Origin: Actinoplanes italicus
GTDB taxonomy: Bacteria > Actinomycetota > Actinomycetes > Mycobacteriales > Micromonosporaceae
DNA: 64,000 nt
NCBI RefSeq assembly: GCF_003001815.1
Contig: NZ_PVMZ01000011.1
Span: 1-64,000 of the forward strand
Direction of reading: 5' to 3'
The position numbers and the translations under genes were made by a program. The notes below the pieces were generated by a model that was not told where the DNA came from, made no database searches, and worked only from the letters and a program-made list of their open reading frames with translations. Positions 36,707 to 46,044 of the stretch are shown piece by piece; position 1 is the stretch's first letter; every line of letters begins with the position of its first letter.

Positions 36707-39351
36707 AGGTGACTGTCGACGGTCCGCGTCGACAGGAACAGGCGGCCGGCGATCTCCCTGTTGCTCAGCCCGTCGGTGACGAGCATGGTGATCTGCAGCT
36801 CCTGCGGGGTGAGCGACTGCCGTACGTCCGGCTGCCTCTCGACGCGCTCGCCGGTGGCCCGCAGCTCCGCGTCGGCGCGCTGGGCCCACGGGACGGCCCC
36901 GAGCACGGTGAACCCCTCGCCGGCGGCCCGCAACTGCGTCCGGGCGTCACTCACCCGCCGTTGCCGGCGCAGCCATACGCCGTACGCGAACCGCAGGCGG
37001 GCCTGCTCGAACGGCCACTGTGACAGGTCGTCGAACGCCAGCGCGCAGAGGAAGCCCTCGTCCGTCTCGGCCAGCACCGCCCGCGCGTGGTTGACCCCCA
37101 CCGCCAGCACCGGGATGCCGTGATCGGCGTACACGTCCAGATCGCTGAGCAGGTCGCGCAAAGCCTCCTGCCGACCGCCGTACACCGCGGCCTCGACGAT
37201 GGAGGGAACCGCCCAGAATCGCAGTGCCACGTGATACGGGACCGCCGTCGGATCGAAGATCGCCGCGAGCTCGTCATAGGCGAGTTCCGGCTTCCCCGCT
37301 GCCAGCGCCGCCGTACCCCGCAACAGCTGAACGTGGGCGAGCATCGGATGGGCTCCGATCGGCAACAGCACCCGCTCGACCGCGGCCGCGATCTCCAGGG
37401 CCCTCTCCACCTCACCCTGCAGGGCCAGGGCCCGGCCCAGCATGAGGTCGGCGGTGAGCACCCATCGGCTCCGGCCCAGCTCCACGTTGAGGCGCCGCCC
37501 CTCGGTGGCATGTGTCAGCGCGGCGAGCGCGTTACCCATCTGCGCCGTTGTGGTCGCGTAGTGCACGAGCGCCTCGGCGACGGCCCCGACCATGCCCTGG
37601 CGGCGCATCACCTCGAGAACCCGGGCGTTGAGCGTCAGGCTCTCCGGCAACGCCCCGACAGCAGTGGCCGCCTGCGGGACCTCGATCGTCGTGTTGGAGT
37701 CCAGGAAGCCGGGATCGGCGAGATAGCGCCGCACGACCGGCAGCACGGCGGCACACTGCTCGACCGGCGCGACGCTGGCCCGGATGGCGATGATCTCCTT
37801 CTCGTTCTCCGGTCGTGCCAGCCGGCCGGTCAGCTCCATGACACGGTCGATCAGGTCGGGGCCGGGGTTGGAGAAGTACAGTCGCAGGCTGAAGGCGACG
37901 AGGAACTCGACGGCGAAGGTGGACTCACCCAGGCGGGCCAGAGAATCGAGAGCGTCCAGCAGACGGACCAGATGATCGTCGCCGACCCAGGCCTGACCGT
38001 CGACGGCCACCCGCATGTTGGCCACGATCGTCTGCTCCTCCGGGGGCAGCGATCGTTGGCTGAGAGCTTCGAGCACGCGAACGTTGGTGGCCGGATCGCC
38101 CTCCTCGATGCCGATCCGCGCGGCCGTCATCATCGCCTGCACCTGGGTCCGCGGGTCGGAGGAGAGCCTGGCCACCCGCTCGAACGCCTGCACCGCGAAG
38201 GTGAGCGCACCCCGCTGCTGCGCGTCCCGGCCGACCGCCGCCAGCTCGGCGGCCAGCTGATCATCAGGTCCGGACGCGGCCTCGGCGCGATGCCAGAGAC
38301 CGCGCCGGTCCGTGGGGACGATGACCTGCCCGAGGGCTGCGTGCACCTCTCGCCGGCGAAGCGCACCGGCCGCCTGCCGGACGGCCGACCGCACCAGCGG
38401 ATGCCGGAACACGACCCTGCCCTCGTGGATCCGGACGATGTCCTCGGCCACCGCCACCTGCACGTCGCTGTCGTCCAGGCCGGGATGGAGCAGCCGCGCC
38501 GCCCGCCGGATCTCCTCCTCGTCGGGGCCGTCGTCCACCGCTGCCACCCGGACGAAGGTCCGCGCTCCGGCCGGCAGCTCCTCGACCGTACGAGCGAACG
38601 CCCGCTCCAGTCGCTCGGTGAGCGGGAGGCGGCCCGCGACCGGGCGTGACCGCTGGACGCCGGTGGCCAGCTCGATGAGGCCGAGGGGATTCCCGGCCGC
38701 TTCGGCCAGCACCAGCCGGCGCAGGTCGGGTCGCAGATCGGGCGCCCGGCGGTCGAGCAGCTCCGCGGCGGCGCCTGCCGGCAACGGCTCCAGAACGGTC
38801 TGCGGCAGGTCCGTCTCCGCCAGGCGGGCGGTCGTACGTGTCCCGTCGCGCATCGACAGCAGGATCAGCACCGGGTCGTCGGAGACCCGGCGGCTCGCCA
38901 GCATCAGGGCGTTCCAGCTGGCGAGGTCCAGCCACTGGGCGTCGTCGACGACGATCAGCAGCGGTCCGTCCGCGGTCAGCGCGGCGACGAGGTCGAGAAG
39001 GGCCTGTGCGACGAGGGCCGTCGGCTCCTCGGCAGCCACGGCCTGCCGCAGGCGCCCGGTCTCCGGCCGGGACTCACCGCGCCGCAGTTGCCCGGCGAGC
39101 AGGTGCAGGCCGGCGTACGGAAGGCCGAACTCGTCCTCGACCGCCGTGGTCGACAGGACGGCCACCCCGTGCTCCACCGCCCGCCCGGTGACCCACCTGA
39201 GCAGGGCCGACTTCCCCACGCCGGGCGTGCCGCGCAGAACCAGGCAACGGCCGCCGTCCGGCAGCGACCGCAGCACCTCGTCGAGCTCCCCCCGTTCCCG
39301 GTCGCGTCCGACGATCTCCGCGGATGAGGCATCTCCTGCTGTGGCGCCCAT
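36634..39351 (-). CDS. LuxR-type LAL regulator, 905 aa
   Basis: ATPase/HTH regulator with canonical P-loop LRGTPGVGKSALL (39-51), Walker B LLIVVDDAQWLDLAS and a helical repeat region. The C-terminal HTH has LTPQELQITMLVTDGLSNRE and GRLFLSTRTVDSHLYRAFRK. Closely related to 31233-33866 along its whole length (e.g. FDPTAVPYH/FDPAASSFH, QWPFEQARLRFAYGVWLRRQ). The frame is open further upstream, but ATG 39349-39351 follows a leaderless -10 and matches the paralogue start MGAT. It converges on, and overlaps, the HTH-less LAL gene by 73 bp. Confidence 0.92.
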   Translation of the reverse strand: MGATAGDASSAEIVGRDRERGELDEVLRSLPDGGRCLVLRGTPGVGKSALLRWVTGRAVEHGVAVLSTTAVEDEFGLPYAGLHLLAGQLRRGESRPETGRLRQAVAAEEPTALVAQALLDLVAALTADGPLLIVVDDAQWLDLASWNALMLASRRVSDDPVLILLSMRDGTRTTARLAETDLPQTVLEPLPAGAAAELLDRRAPDLRPDLRRLVLAEAAGNPLGLIELATGVQRSRPVAGRLPLTERLERAFARTVEELPAGARTFVRVAAVDDGPDEEEIRRAARLLHPGLDDSDVQVAVAEDIVRIHEGRVVFRHPLVRSAVRQAAGALRRREVHAALGQVIVPTDRRGLWHRAEAASGPDDQLAAELAAVGRDAQQRGALTFAVQAFERVARLSSDPRTQVQAMMTAARIGIEEGDPATNVRVLEALSQRSLPPEEQTIVANMRVAVDGQAWVGDDHLVRLLDALDSLARLGESTFAVEFLVAFSLRLYFSNPGPDLIDRVMELTGRLARPENEKEIIAIRASVAPVEQCAAVLPVVRRYLADPGFLDSNTTIEVPQAATAVGALPESLTLNARVLEVMRRQGMVGAVAEALVHYATTTAQMGNALAALTHATEGRRLNVELGRSRWVLTADLMLGRALALQGEVERALEIAAAVERVLLPIGAHPMLAHVQLLRGTAALAAGKPELAYDELAAIFDPTAVPYHVALRFWAVPSIVEAAVYGGRQEALRDLLSDLDVYADHGIPVLAVGVNHARAVLAETDEGFLCALAFDDLSQWPFEQARLRFAYGVWLRRQRRVSDARTQLRAAGEGFTVLGAVPWAQRADAELRATGERVERQPDVRQSLTPQELQITMLVTDGLSNREIAGRLFLSTRTVDSHLYRAFRKIGVSSRAELTKVLLGGR

Positions 39352-39357
39352 GGTGTG

Positions 39358-39363
39358 AAGGTA
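39358..39363 (-). promoter_or_regulatory. -10 box TACCTT, leaderless start of LAL gene
   Basis: On the minus strand TACCTT, then CACACC (6 nt), then ATG 39351. No Shine-Dalgarno sequence. Confidence 0.5.
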
Positions 39364-39415
39364 GACGAGCACCCGGAGCCTGGCCTGGCGCCTCCTCCAT
39401 GGCGTCATGGCGAGC

Positions 39416-40072
39416 CTACGTTTCGATCCGGCGCCGGCCACCCACCGCACGCTGCTCGGGGAACCTCCAGCCGAAGCGGACCGCGGCCAGTCGCAGGAAC
39501 GTGGTCACCGCCACGCAGACCAGCCCCGCAATCGGGATCGGCACGCCGAACCGGGCGAGCAGCACGAGCGCCCCCGCGCCGGCGCCGGCGGCGACGGCAT
39601 AGAGGCTGCCGACACGCAGGAACGAGATCGGCAGGTTCAGGATGACGTCGCGGAGCATCCCACCGCCGATCGCACCGATGACGCCGACGACCAGTGCCCC
39701 GGCCGGACCGACGCCGAGGGACAGCGCTTTCGAGGCGCCGATCGCGCCGAACAGGCCCATCACGAGCGCGTCGAGCACGCTGATCAGCCATGTCACCCGG
39801 GCGAACACCGGCTGCAGCATCATGCCCAGGACAGCCGACGCGCCGGCCACCAGCAGGTACCAGTTCATCCAGATCACGACGGGACGCTGGTCGAGCACGA
39901 TGTCGCGCAGCAGGCTGCCCCCGAGCGCGGTGGCGAGGCCGATCACGGTGACACCGAGCACGTCGATGCGCCGATGCTTCTCCCCTGCCGCGAACAGTGC
40001 CCCCTGCAGGCCGCCCAGCCCCGCGGCGAGCAACTGGATCCACAACGGCGCCTGAAACGGCACGACGGACAT
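39416..40072 (-). CDS. TRIC/UPF0126 family membrane protein, 218 aa
   Basis: Prokaryotic trimeric intracellular cation channel-like protein. Two related three-helix halves each carry the glycine-rich signature: LGVTVIGLATALGGSLLRDIVLDQRP and LVVGVIGAIGGGMLRDVILNLP. About seven membrane segments. Members form K+-permeable trimers. The glycine-rich kinks and RD pairs are intact, so it is probably functional. ATG 40070-40072. Same strand as the LAL gene downstream, but that gene has its own promoter. Confidence 0.88.
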   Translation of the reverse strand: MSVVPFQAPLWIQLLAAGLGGLQGALFAAGEKHRRIDVLGVTVIGLATALGGSLLRDIVLDQRPVVIWMNWYLLVAGASAVLGMMLQPVFARVTWLISVLDALVMGLFGAIGASKALSLGVGPAGALVVGVIGAIGGGMLRDVILNLPISFLRVGSLYAVAAGAGAGALVLLARFGVPIPIAGLVCVAVTTFLRLAAVRFGWRFPEQRAVGGRRRIET

Positions 40073-40098
40073 GCGCTCACCCCTCCGGCAGGGTCTCC

Positions 40099-40127
40099 GG
40101 CCGGCTCGCGAGGCGTGCGAGCCGGCC
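40099..40127 (-). terminator. Hairpin after hydrolase
   Basis: GGCCGGCTCGC (40099-40109) pairs perfectly with GCGAGCCGGCC (40117-40127), 7-nt loop; 24 bp past the stop of the hydrolase at 40151. Confidence 0.7.
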
Positions 40128-40150
40128 AGGACGAACGGTTGGCGGGCGGC

Positions 40151-40849
40151 TCAGCCGGCGTTCCGCGCGGCGGTCATGATGACGTCGGAGACGACTCCGG
40201 GCTGCGTGAGGAACAGCGCGTGGCTGGCCGCGACGTTGGTGATCTCGGCGCCGCTGCGCTTGGCCATGTGCTGCAGCATCGCCTGGTCGAACGCCTTGTC
40301 GTCGGTCGCGATGACGGCCCAGGTGGGCTTGTCGCGCCAAGCGGCGTTCTTCACCGCCACCGCGAACGCGGACATGTTGATGGGCACCTGCGAGTCGCGC
40401 ATGAAGGCGGCATCGGCGTCACTGGTGTCGGCGGCGAAGCCGGCCTTGAACTTCTCGCCGTTGATGTAGCCGAAGCCGTCGTCGCCGACGTCGATGACGA
40501 AGTCAGGCGTGGGCGCGAATCCCTCGTACTGCTGCGCGGTGGTTTCTCCCGCGTCGGGGGCGAGCGCCGAGACGTAGACCAGACCGGCCACCTTGGGGTG
40601 GATCCCGGCCTCGGTGATGACGGTGCCGCCCCAGGAATGGCCGACCAGGATCGCCGGGCCGTCCTGAAGGTCGAGGACCCGGGTGGTCGCGGCGACGTCG
40701 TCCTCCAGCGAGGTGAGCGGGTTCTGCACGATCGTGACCCGGTAGCCGCGGGAGGTGAGGACGTCGTAGACGCCGCGCCAGCCGGAACCGTCGGCGAACG
40801 CGCCGTGGACCAGCACGACGTTCTTGATCTCTTGACCGGTGATGCCCAT
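40151..40849 (-). CDS. Alpha/beta hydrolase, 232 aa
   Basis: Cytoplasmic paralogue of the exported hydrolase at 5496-6335. Shared landmarks are NVVLVHGAFADGSGW, nucleophile elbow VGHSWGGTVITEAG, VYVSALAPDAGE and late His ASHALFLTQP. Close to the AB_hydrolase_6 group of small esterases. Substrate unknown. ATG 40847-40849 follows GAAGGGA and is preferred to an upstream extension. It is divergent from a P450 gene, and their shared promoter region contains two motifs found upstream of the other hydrolase. Confidence 0.86.
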   Translation of the reverse strand: MGITGQEIKNVVLVHGAFADGSGWRGVYDVLTSRGYRVTIVQNPLTSLEDDVAATTRVLDLQDGPAILVGHSWGGTVITEAGIHPKVAGLVYVSALAPDAGETTAQQYEGFAPTPDFVIDVGDDGFGYINGEKFKAGFAADTSDADAAFMRDSQVPINMSAFAVAVKNAAWRDKPTWAVIATDDKAFDQAMLQHMAKRSGAEITNVAASHALFLTQPGVVSDVIMTAARNAG

Positions 40850-40988
40850 GGGGCTCGTCCCTTCGTCGCCGCGCCGGTGGTGCCCGGCACGAACTCGGTG
40901 AGTGGGGTGGTCGGTGACACCGGCTCGAACCGTCTTCGGCCGGCCGGCGTCCGGGCCGACTCCAGACTGGCGTCCCGGGACGCGGCGA

Positions 40989-41008
40989 GAATCAGTCATT
41001 CGTCTGCG
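40989..41008 (-). promoter_or_regulatory. Conserved hydrolase-promoter motif, copy 3
   Basis: GAATCAGTCATTCGTCTGCG, identical to 6418-6437 except one base, 140 bp upstream of the hydrolase start. Confidence 0.5.
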
Positions 41009-41090
41009 GGCCCGGCCGGATGCGTGTCCCGGTGAGCAGGTCGCGATAGCCGGTGGAGATCAGCCACCCGACGCGCGGCGGGTACGGCGC

Positions 41091-41106
41091 CTAGGTCATT
41101 TGACGG
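41091..41106 (-). promoter_or_regulatory. Conserved hydrolase-promoter motif, copy 4
   Basis: CTAGGTCATTTGACGG followed by ATGG; counterpart of TTAAGTCATTCGACAG-ATGG at 6572. Lies about 120 bp before the P450 start, so it may serve both genes. Confidence 0.4.
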
Positions 41107-41224
41107 ATGGAGCCGTACCCCGCCGGTGCGTGGTGACGAGGCACTCCTCGCTGAACTCGCCGGCGATCTCCACGTTCGACGTGGTGGAAACGTGCACGCC
41201 CACCGATCGAGGAGAGACGTCACC

Positions 41225-42457
41225 ATGGAGAGCACAGAGGTGGAGACCGCGTCGCGCCGGCCGGTCGCCGCCATCACGCCCGAGTTCAAGGCGGACGCAC
41301 CCGCCACCCTCGCGCGGTTGCGGGCGGGTGGGCCGGTCCGGCGCATACTCCTGGGCAGTGGGCTCGAAGCCTGGGCGGTGCTGTCCTACGCCGAGGGCCG
41401 GGCTGCGCTCACCCACCCTCATCTGTTGAAGAACCCCGAGCCCGCCTTGCAGGCGCTGGAGGCCGCCGGCTTCACCTCGCACCTGGTCGGTGAAGGCTTC
41501 GGAGGCTCCATGCTGTTCACCGACCCGCCGGACCACACCCGGCTGCGCAGGCTCGTGGCGCCGGTGTTCAGTGGCCGCCGTACCAGCCTGCTCGCCGACC
41601 GCATTCAGGCGATCGCCGACGAACTCCTGGAGGCTATGGCGTCACGGGACGAGGTGGACCTGATGGAGGCGTACTGCGCGCCCCTGCCGATGACGGTCAT
41701 CTGCGAGCTGCTGGGTGTCGCCGCCGAGGATCGTGCCGACTTCCGCGACTGGTCGCAGTCCCTCATCAGTCTCCCGTCGCCGGAGCAGCGGGAGAAGGGC
41801 CTGCGCTTCCACCGCTACCTGGCCGAGCTCGTCGAACGTAAGCGGGCCGCGCCGTCGGACGATCTGCTGTCCGACCTGATCAGCCAGCACACCCGGGAGG
41901 ACGGGCGGCTCTCGCACGCCGAGTTGATCGCCATGGCCGTACTCCTCGTCGTCGCCGGTCACGACACCACGGTAAACCTGCTGGGAACCGCCATGACGGC
42001 GCTGTTCAAGCAGCCGGCGCAGGCGGATCTACTGCGTTCCCGGCCGGACCTGATCGCCGGCGCCGTCGAGGAGTTCCTCCGATTCGACTCCTCGGTAGAA
42101 CAGTCCACCTTCCGCTTCGCGGCAGAGGATCTCGAGCTCGGCGGCGTACGGATCCAACGCGGCGATCTGGTCGTCGTCTACCTGGGCGAGGCGAGCCGGG
42201 ACGCGCCGCAGGACGACGACGGTGACCCCGCGAAGCTCGATGTCACCCGGCCCCAAGCGAGGCATCTCGCGTTCGGCCATGGCATCCACCACTGCGTCGG
42301 GGCGCCGCTGGCCCGGATGGAGGCGAAGATCGCCATCGGCTCGCTGCTACGACGGTTCCCGGCACTGCGCCCGGCGGTTCCCCTCGCCGAGGTGCCGTGG
42401 ATCCCGAGCGGAATGATGCGCGGTCCGGTACGCCTGCCGGTCCGCCTGCACGACTGA
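41225..42457 (+). CDS. Cytochrome P450, 410 aa
   Basis: Soluble bacterial class I P450. The I-helix oxygen-activation motif is VVAGHDTTVNL, the K-helix ExxR is in EEFLRFDS, and the heme-binding loop is FGHGIHHCVGAPLARMEAKI with the axial Cys. The N-terminal part has FTDPPDHTRLRRLVAPVF, the usual C-helix text. Length is typical. ATG 41225 has a GAGGAGAG ribosome site. It needs ferredoxin partners, none of which are adjacent. Substrate cannot be predicted; the divergent hydrolase and downstream LAL regulator are candidate partners. Confidence 0.93.
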   Translation: MESTEVETASRRPVAAITPEFKADAPATLARLRAGGPVRRILLGSGLEAWAVLSYAEGRAALTHPHLLKNPEPALQALEAAGFTSHLVGEGFGGSMLFTDPPDHTRLRRLVAPVFSGRRTSLLADRIQAIADELLEAMASRDEVDLMEAYCAPLPMTVICELLGVAAEDRADFRDWSQSLISLPSPEQREKGLRFHRYLAELVERKRAAPSDDLLSDLISQHTREDGRLSHAELIAMAVLLVVAGHDTTVNLLGTAMTALFKQPAQADLLRSRPDLIAGAVEEFLRFDSSVEQSTFRFAAEDLELGGVRIQRGDLVVVYLGEASRDAPQDDDGDPAKLDVTRPQARHLAFGHGIHHCVGAPLARMEAKIAIGSLLRRFPALRPAVPLAEVPWIPSGMMRGPVRLPVRLHD

Positions 42458-42475
42458 GACGGTGACGGACGTCGG

Positions 42476-42505
42476 GAAGGACCCGTCTCGCCGAGGCGGG
42501 CCTTC
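42476..42505 (+). terminator. Hairpin after P450
   Basis: GAAGG-A-CCCG-T-CTC pairs with GAG-G-CGGG-CCTTC around a short loop (one bulge, one G-U pair), 19 bp after the P450 stop and immediately before a TTGACA box. Confidence 0.6.
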
Positions 42506-42540
42506 TTGACAAGTTCTCCGGCCACCGAGCAATATATTGC
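42506..42540 (+). promoter_or_regulatory. Promoter with TTGACA and palindrome GCAATATATTGC
   Basis: A consensus -35 TTGACA (42506-42511) is followed by the perfect 12-bp palindrome GCAATATATTGC (42529-42540), which contains possible -10 boxes CAATAT (18-bp spacing) and TATATT (21-bp spacing). The palindrome over the -10 could be a repressor site. It drives the LAL gene at 42630. Confidence 0.55.
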
Positions 42541-42629
42541 ATGATGTACGTCGAACCGGCTCCCGCGCCTCCGGACACCCCCACTCGCGGACCGGTTCGG
42601 TGAGCGACTCACCCGGCCGAAAGGCGCCG

Positions 42630-45380
42630 GTGAGCGCCGTGGACGATCTCTTCGGTCGCGAGGCCGAGCTGTCGATCATCAGCCGATTCCTGCGATCGGT
42701 CCGCGAGCACGGTGGTGCGCTGCTCGTCCGCGGCGAGTCGGGCATCGGCAAATCGGCGCTGCTGTCCGCCACGGCAGCCTTCGCCGCACTCGACGGCCTC
42801 CGAGTGCTCCGGGCCGCCGGTTCCGAGTTCGAAGCGGACGTCAGCTACTCGTTCCTCAATCAGTTGCTGCTGTCGTTGCGGGCCGAGGTTCGGCAACTGC
42901 CCTCATCCTCGCGTGACGCGCTCACCATCGCGCTCGGCTTCGGTCCGGGTCCCACCCCCGCTCCGCCGCTGATCGGCGACGCAGTCCTCACGCTGCTCAC
43001 CCGCGTCGCCGAGCACGCCCCCGTACTGCTGATCGTCGACGACGTGCAGTGGGTGGACCGGGCCAGCGCGGCGGTGCTGGGCCTCGTCGCGCAGCGCGCC
43101 GCGGACCGGCCGGTGGGCGTCGTGGCCGCCGCCACCACCGGCACGCAGAATCCCCTGGACCGCTGTGGCCTGACCGAGGTCACGGTCCGGCCTCTCACCC
43201 CGGACTCCTCGGCCCGGCTGGTGGACGCGCGCCTGCCCACCCTGCCCGCACAGGCCCGGCAGCGCCTGCTCGACCTCGCCCAGGGCAATCCGCTGGCCCT
43301 GATCGAGTTGCCGGTCACGCTGTCCGGCGACGACCACGAGCCCGACGGCCGCCCCGACGTGGTCCCCCTGAGCGAACGGTTGCAGGCGGTCTTCGCTCAG
43401 CGCATCGCGAGCCTGCCCGACGCGACGCGCAGGCTGTTGCTCCTGCTCACGTTCGAGGGCAGCGGCGACGCGCGGGTCCTGGGAGGCATGGCCGACCTCA
43501 CCGCACTGGCGCCCGCCGAGCGGGCCGAGCTGGTCCGGGTGCACGAGGACTCCGGCCGTGTCGTCTTCCGCCACCCGCTGATCCGGTCGGCCATCGTCGC
43601 GATGTCCACCCACGAGGAACGCCGCACCGCACACCTCACCGCCGCGGGCGGCCTGTCCACAGATCCGGAGCGCCGGTCACGGCACCTCGCGGTGGCGGCA
43701 TCGGGCCCGGACGAGGTGGTCTCCGGCCACCTCGACGAGGCCGCACACCGCGTCCTGCGACAGGGTGACTCCCAAGCCGCCATCGCCACGCTGATCCGCG
43801 CGGCAGAGCTGAGCGCCACTCCCGGTGACCGGGCGCGACGGCTGGCCGAGGCCGCGTACATCGGAGCGGAGGCCGGAGGTAGTGCCGATGCGACCACGTT
43901 GCTGACCGATGCGGCGGCGACGAGTCCCGGCACCGCCGGATCTCTGCACGCAGCGGCCGCGGCCGCGCTGCTGATGATCAACGGTGACGGAGACGTGCAC
44001 ACAGCCCACCGGCTGCTCGCGGGGGCGATCGAGGCGGGGGACCACGGCTGGCGCGCTGACGATCCGGCCCTCGAAGAGGCCATGCACACGATGGTTCTGC
44101 TGTCCTGGTACGCGGGCACAGCCGAGCACTGGGCGGTGTTCCGCCGGGCCATGGAAAGACTGACCCCCCACCCGCCCGACGTCCTCTCCGTTCTGAGCCG
44201 GACCTTTCCCGATCCGGTGCGCACCGGTGCCGACGCCCGCGCCGATCTGGAGGCGCTGATCTCCCGCCTGTCCGAGGAGACGGACCTGACACGGATCATG
44301 CGGATCGGCACCGCGTCGGTCTACCTGGACCGTCTCGGCGACAACCGGGAGTACTCCTGGCTGCTGATCGGCCAGGGCCGGGAGGGAGGGGCGCCGCGCC
44401 TGCAACTGTCGGCGCTGATGCACCTGTGCCTGGACGACTTCCTCACCGGCCGGTGGGAGGAGTCCGAAGAGCTGGCGCACGAGGCTCAGAAGCTGTGCTC
44501 CACCAGCGGCCTGACCTTCCTGAACTGGTATTTCCTCTACAACCGGGCCATCGTCGCGGCCGGTCGCGGCCGTCCCGGCGAGGCCTTCGAGCTGGCTGAC
44601 GAGATCACCCACTGGGCCCTGCCCCGTGGCGTCGCCGGCGCGGTGGCCATTGCCCACCATCCCCGGGCGCTCGCCGCCGCCGCTGAGGGTGACTTCGAGG
44701 CCGCATTTCTCCACGCCTCCGCGGTGAGCCCACCCGGTGTCCTCGCGCCGTACGTGCCGATCAGCACCTGGGTGATGTTCGATCTGGTGGAGGCAGCCCT
44801 GCGCACCGGGCGTACGGCCGAGGCCCGTGCCCACGGCGACGCCATGCGGTCGGTGGGCGTCGCCGAGCTGTCCTGGCGCATGAGGCTGATCCAGCACGGC
44901 GTCGACGCTCTGGTGCTGGACACCGACGAGGCTGACGCGCAACTGGAGGAGACGCTGGCGGACGAGCAGTCCGCACGCTGGGTCTTCGAGGCTTCCCGGA
45001 TAAGGCTGGCTTTCGCCGAGAAGGTACGGCGGCGCAAGGACTTCGCCCGTGCCCGGACCCATCTGCTCGCCGCTCACGCCGGTTTCGACGCCATGGGCGC
45101 CGAACCATGGCTGGCCCGGACGGTCGTCGAGCTGCGGGCCACCGGCTATCGCCCGGTGATCGCGGAGCAGCAGCCGGGCGACCTGACCGCTCAGGAACTC
45201 GAGATCGCCCGGCTCGCCGCCGGGGGCCTCACCAACAAGCAGATCGCCGAACGCCTCTACCTCTCGCACCGCACGGTGGGCGCCCACCTGTACCGGATCT
45301 TCCCCAAGCTCGGTGTGTCGTCACGAGCAGGGCTCCGCGACGCTCTGTCGGCGCACGGTCCGGAGGACCCGGGCGCCTGA
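42630..45380 (+). CDS. LuxR-type LAL regulator, 916 aa
   Basis: P-loop RGESGIGKSALL with intact Lys, Walker B LLIVDDVQWVDRAS and a helical repeat region. The HTH has LTAQELEIARLAAGGLTNKQ and ERLYLSHRTVGAHLYRIFPK. Very close to 24486-27266 over the full length, so the two are recent paralogues. Possible starts are TTG 42537, GTG 42600, GTG 42630 and GTG 42639. GTG 42630 is chosen for the GAAAGG ribosome site and alignment with the paralogue start. Unlike the other LAL genes it has a TTGACA promoter and a leader. It follows the P450 and may regulate it. Confidence 0.9.
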   Translation: MSAVDDLFGREAELSIISRFLRSVREHGGALLVRGESGIGKSALLSATAAFAALDGLRVLRAAGSEFEADVSYSFLNQLLLSLRAEVRQLPSSSRDALTIALGFGPGPTPAPPLIGDAVLTLLTRVAEHAPVLLIVDDVQWVDRASAAVLGLVAQRAADRPVGVVAAATTGTQNPLDRCGLTEVTVRPLTPDSSARLVDARLPTLPAQARQRLLDLAQGNPLALIELPVTLSGDDHEPDGRPDVVPLSERLQAVFAQRIASLPDATRRLLLLLTFEGSGDARVLGGMADLTALAPAERAELVRVHEDSGRVVFRHPLIRSAIVAMSTHEERRTAHLTAAGGLSTDPERRSRHLAVAASGPDEVVSGHLDEAAHRVLRQGDSQAAIATLIRAAELSATPGDRARRLAEAAYIGAEAGGSADATTLLTDAAATSPGTAGSLHAAAAAALLMINGDGDVHTAHRLLAGAIEAGDHGWRADDPALEEAMHTMVLLSWYAGTAEHWAVFRRAMERLTPHPPDVLSVLSRTFPDPVRTGADARADLEALISRLSEETDLTRIMRIGTASVYLDRLGDNREYSWLLIGQGREGGAPRLQLSALMHLCLDDFLTGRWEESEELAHEAQKLCSTSGLTFLNWYFLYNRAIVAAGRGRPGEAFELADEITHWALPRGVAGAVAIAHHPRALAAAAEGDFEAAFLHASAVSPPGVLAPYVPISTWVMFDLVEAALRTGRTAEARAHGDAMRSVGVAELSWRMRLIQHGVDALVLDTDEADAQLEETLADEQSARWVFEASRIRLAFAEKVRRRKDFARARTHLLAAHAGFDAMGAEPWLARTVVELRATGYRPVIAEQQPGDLTAQELEIARLAAGGLTNKQIAERLYLSHRTVGAHLYRIFPKLGVSSRAGLRDALSAHGPEDPGA

Positions 45381-45383
45381 GGA

Positions 45384-45405
45384 CCACCCGCTGTCACGCG
45401 GTGGG
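45384..45405. terminator. Hairpin between convergent LAL and GntR genes
   Basis: CCACC-(C)-GC (45384-45391) pairs with GCGGTGG with one bulge. It overlaps the GntR stop codon region and can act in both directions. Confidence 0.45.
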
Positions 45406-46044
45406 ATCGGCGGCCGTCTCCAGCTCGAAGACCTCGTCCAGGCTCATCCAGTTGGCCCGCGCCGCCGCTGCGGCCCCCTCCACGTCACGGGCCTCACACA
45501 GCGCGACGATGCGTTCGTGCATGTCCACCGAGGAGCGGCCGTTCAGCGAGGAGAAACGCACTCGCTCGAGTCGCCGCAGCACCGGCGTGAACTCCTCCAG
45601 CACCGTACGCAGCGCCGGATTTGCCGAGGCGAGCACCGCCACACCGTGAAAGTCGTCGTCCGCGGCGATGGCCGCATCGACGTCGTCGGCCCGCAACGCC
45701 GCCGCGAAACGGTCGTTGGCCTCACGCATGGCCGCGAGATCGTCGGCGGAGAGCCGCTGAACGGCCTCCCGTACGGCGAGCTCGTGCATCGCGGCGGTGA
45801 CTGTCTGCGCCGCCCGCGCCGCGCCGGCGTCAAGTGGGCTCACCATCGTGTAGCGGCCGGGTTTCGTCTGAACCAGGCCCGACTTCTCCAGGCGGGTCAG
45901 CGCCTCGCGCACCGGGGTCCGGCTGACTCCCAGCCATTCCGCCAGCTCAGCATCGTTGAGCCGCTCCCCCGGCGCGAACGTGCCGTCGACGATCGCGTCC
46001 CGGATCCACTGATAGGCGTTCTCCCGCAGCAGGGAACGCGACAT
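45394..46044 (-). CDS. GntR-family regulator (FadR/FCD type), 216 aa
   Basis: N-terminal winged helix: AYQWIRDAIVDGTFAPGERL, NDAELAEWLGVSRTPVREAL and TRLEKSGLVQTKPGRYTMVS. The C-terminal FCD ligand-binding helical bundle carries the acid/His metal-site pattern (DDDFHGVAV, DMHERIVALCEARDVEGA). FCD members sense organic acids. ATG 46042-46044 is chosen; an in-frame ATG 9 codons earlier lies on a -10-like TATTTT. No divergent partner is adjacent, so the target is unclear. Confidence 0.87.
   Translation of the reverse strand: MSRSLLRENAYQWIRDAIVDGTFAPGERLNDAELAEWLGVSRTPVREALTRLEKSGLVQTKPGRYTMVSPLDAGAARAAQTVTAAMHELAVREAVQRLSADDLAAMREANDRFAAALRADDVDAAIAADDDFHGVAVLASANPALRTVLEEFTPVLRRLERVRFSSLNGRSSVDMHERIVALCEARDVEGAAAAARANWMSLDEVFELETAADPTA

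Larger units (their letters stand above)
40850..41224. promoter_or_regulatory. Divergent promoter region, hydrolase and P450
   Basis: This 375-bp gap between divergent starts holds two copies of the hydrolase-promoter motif, at 40989-41008 and 41091-41106, and the GAGGAGAG ribosome site of the P450. No gene was seen. Confidence 0.55.
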
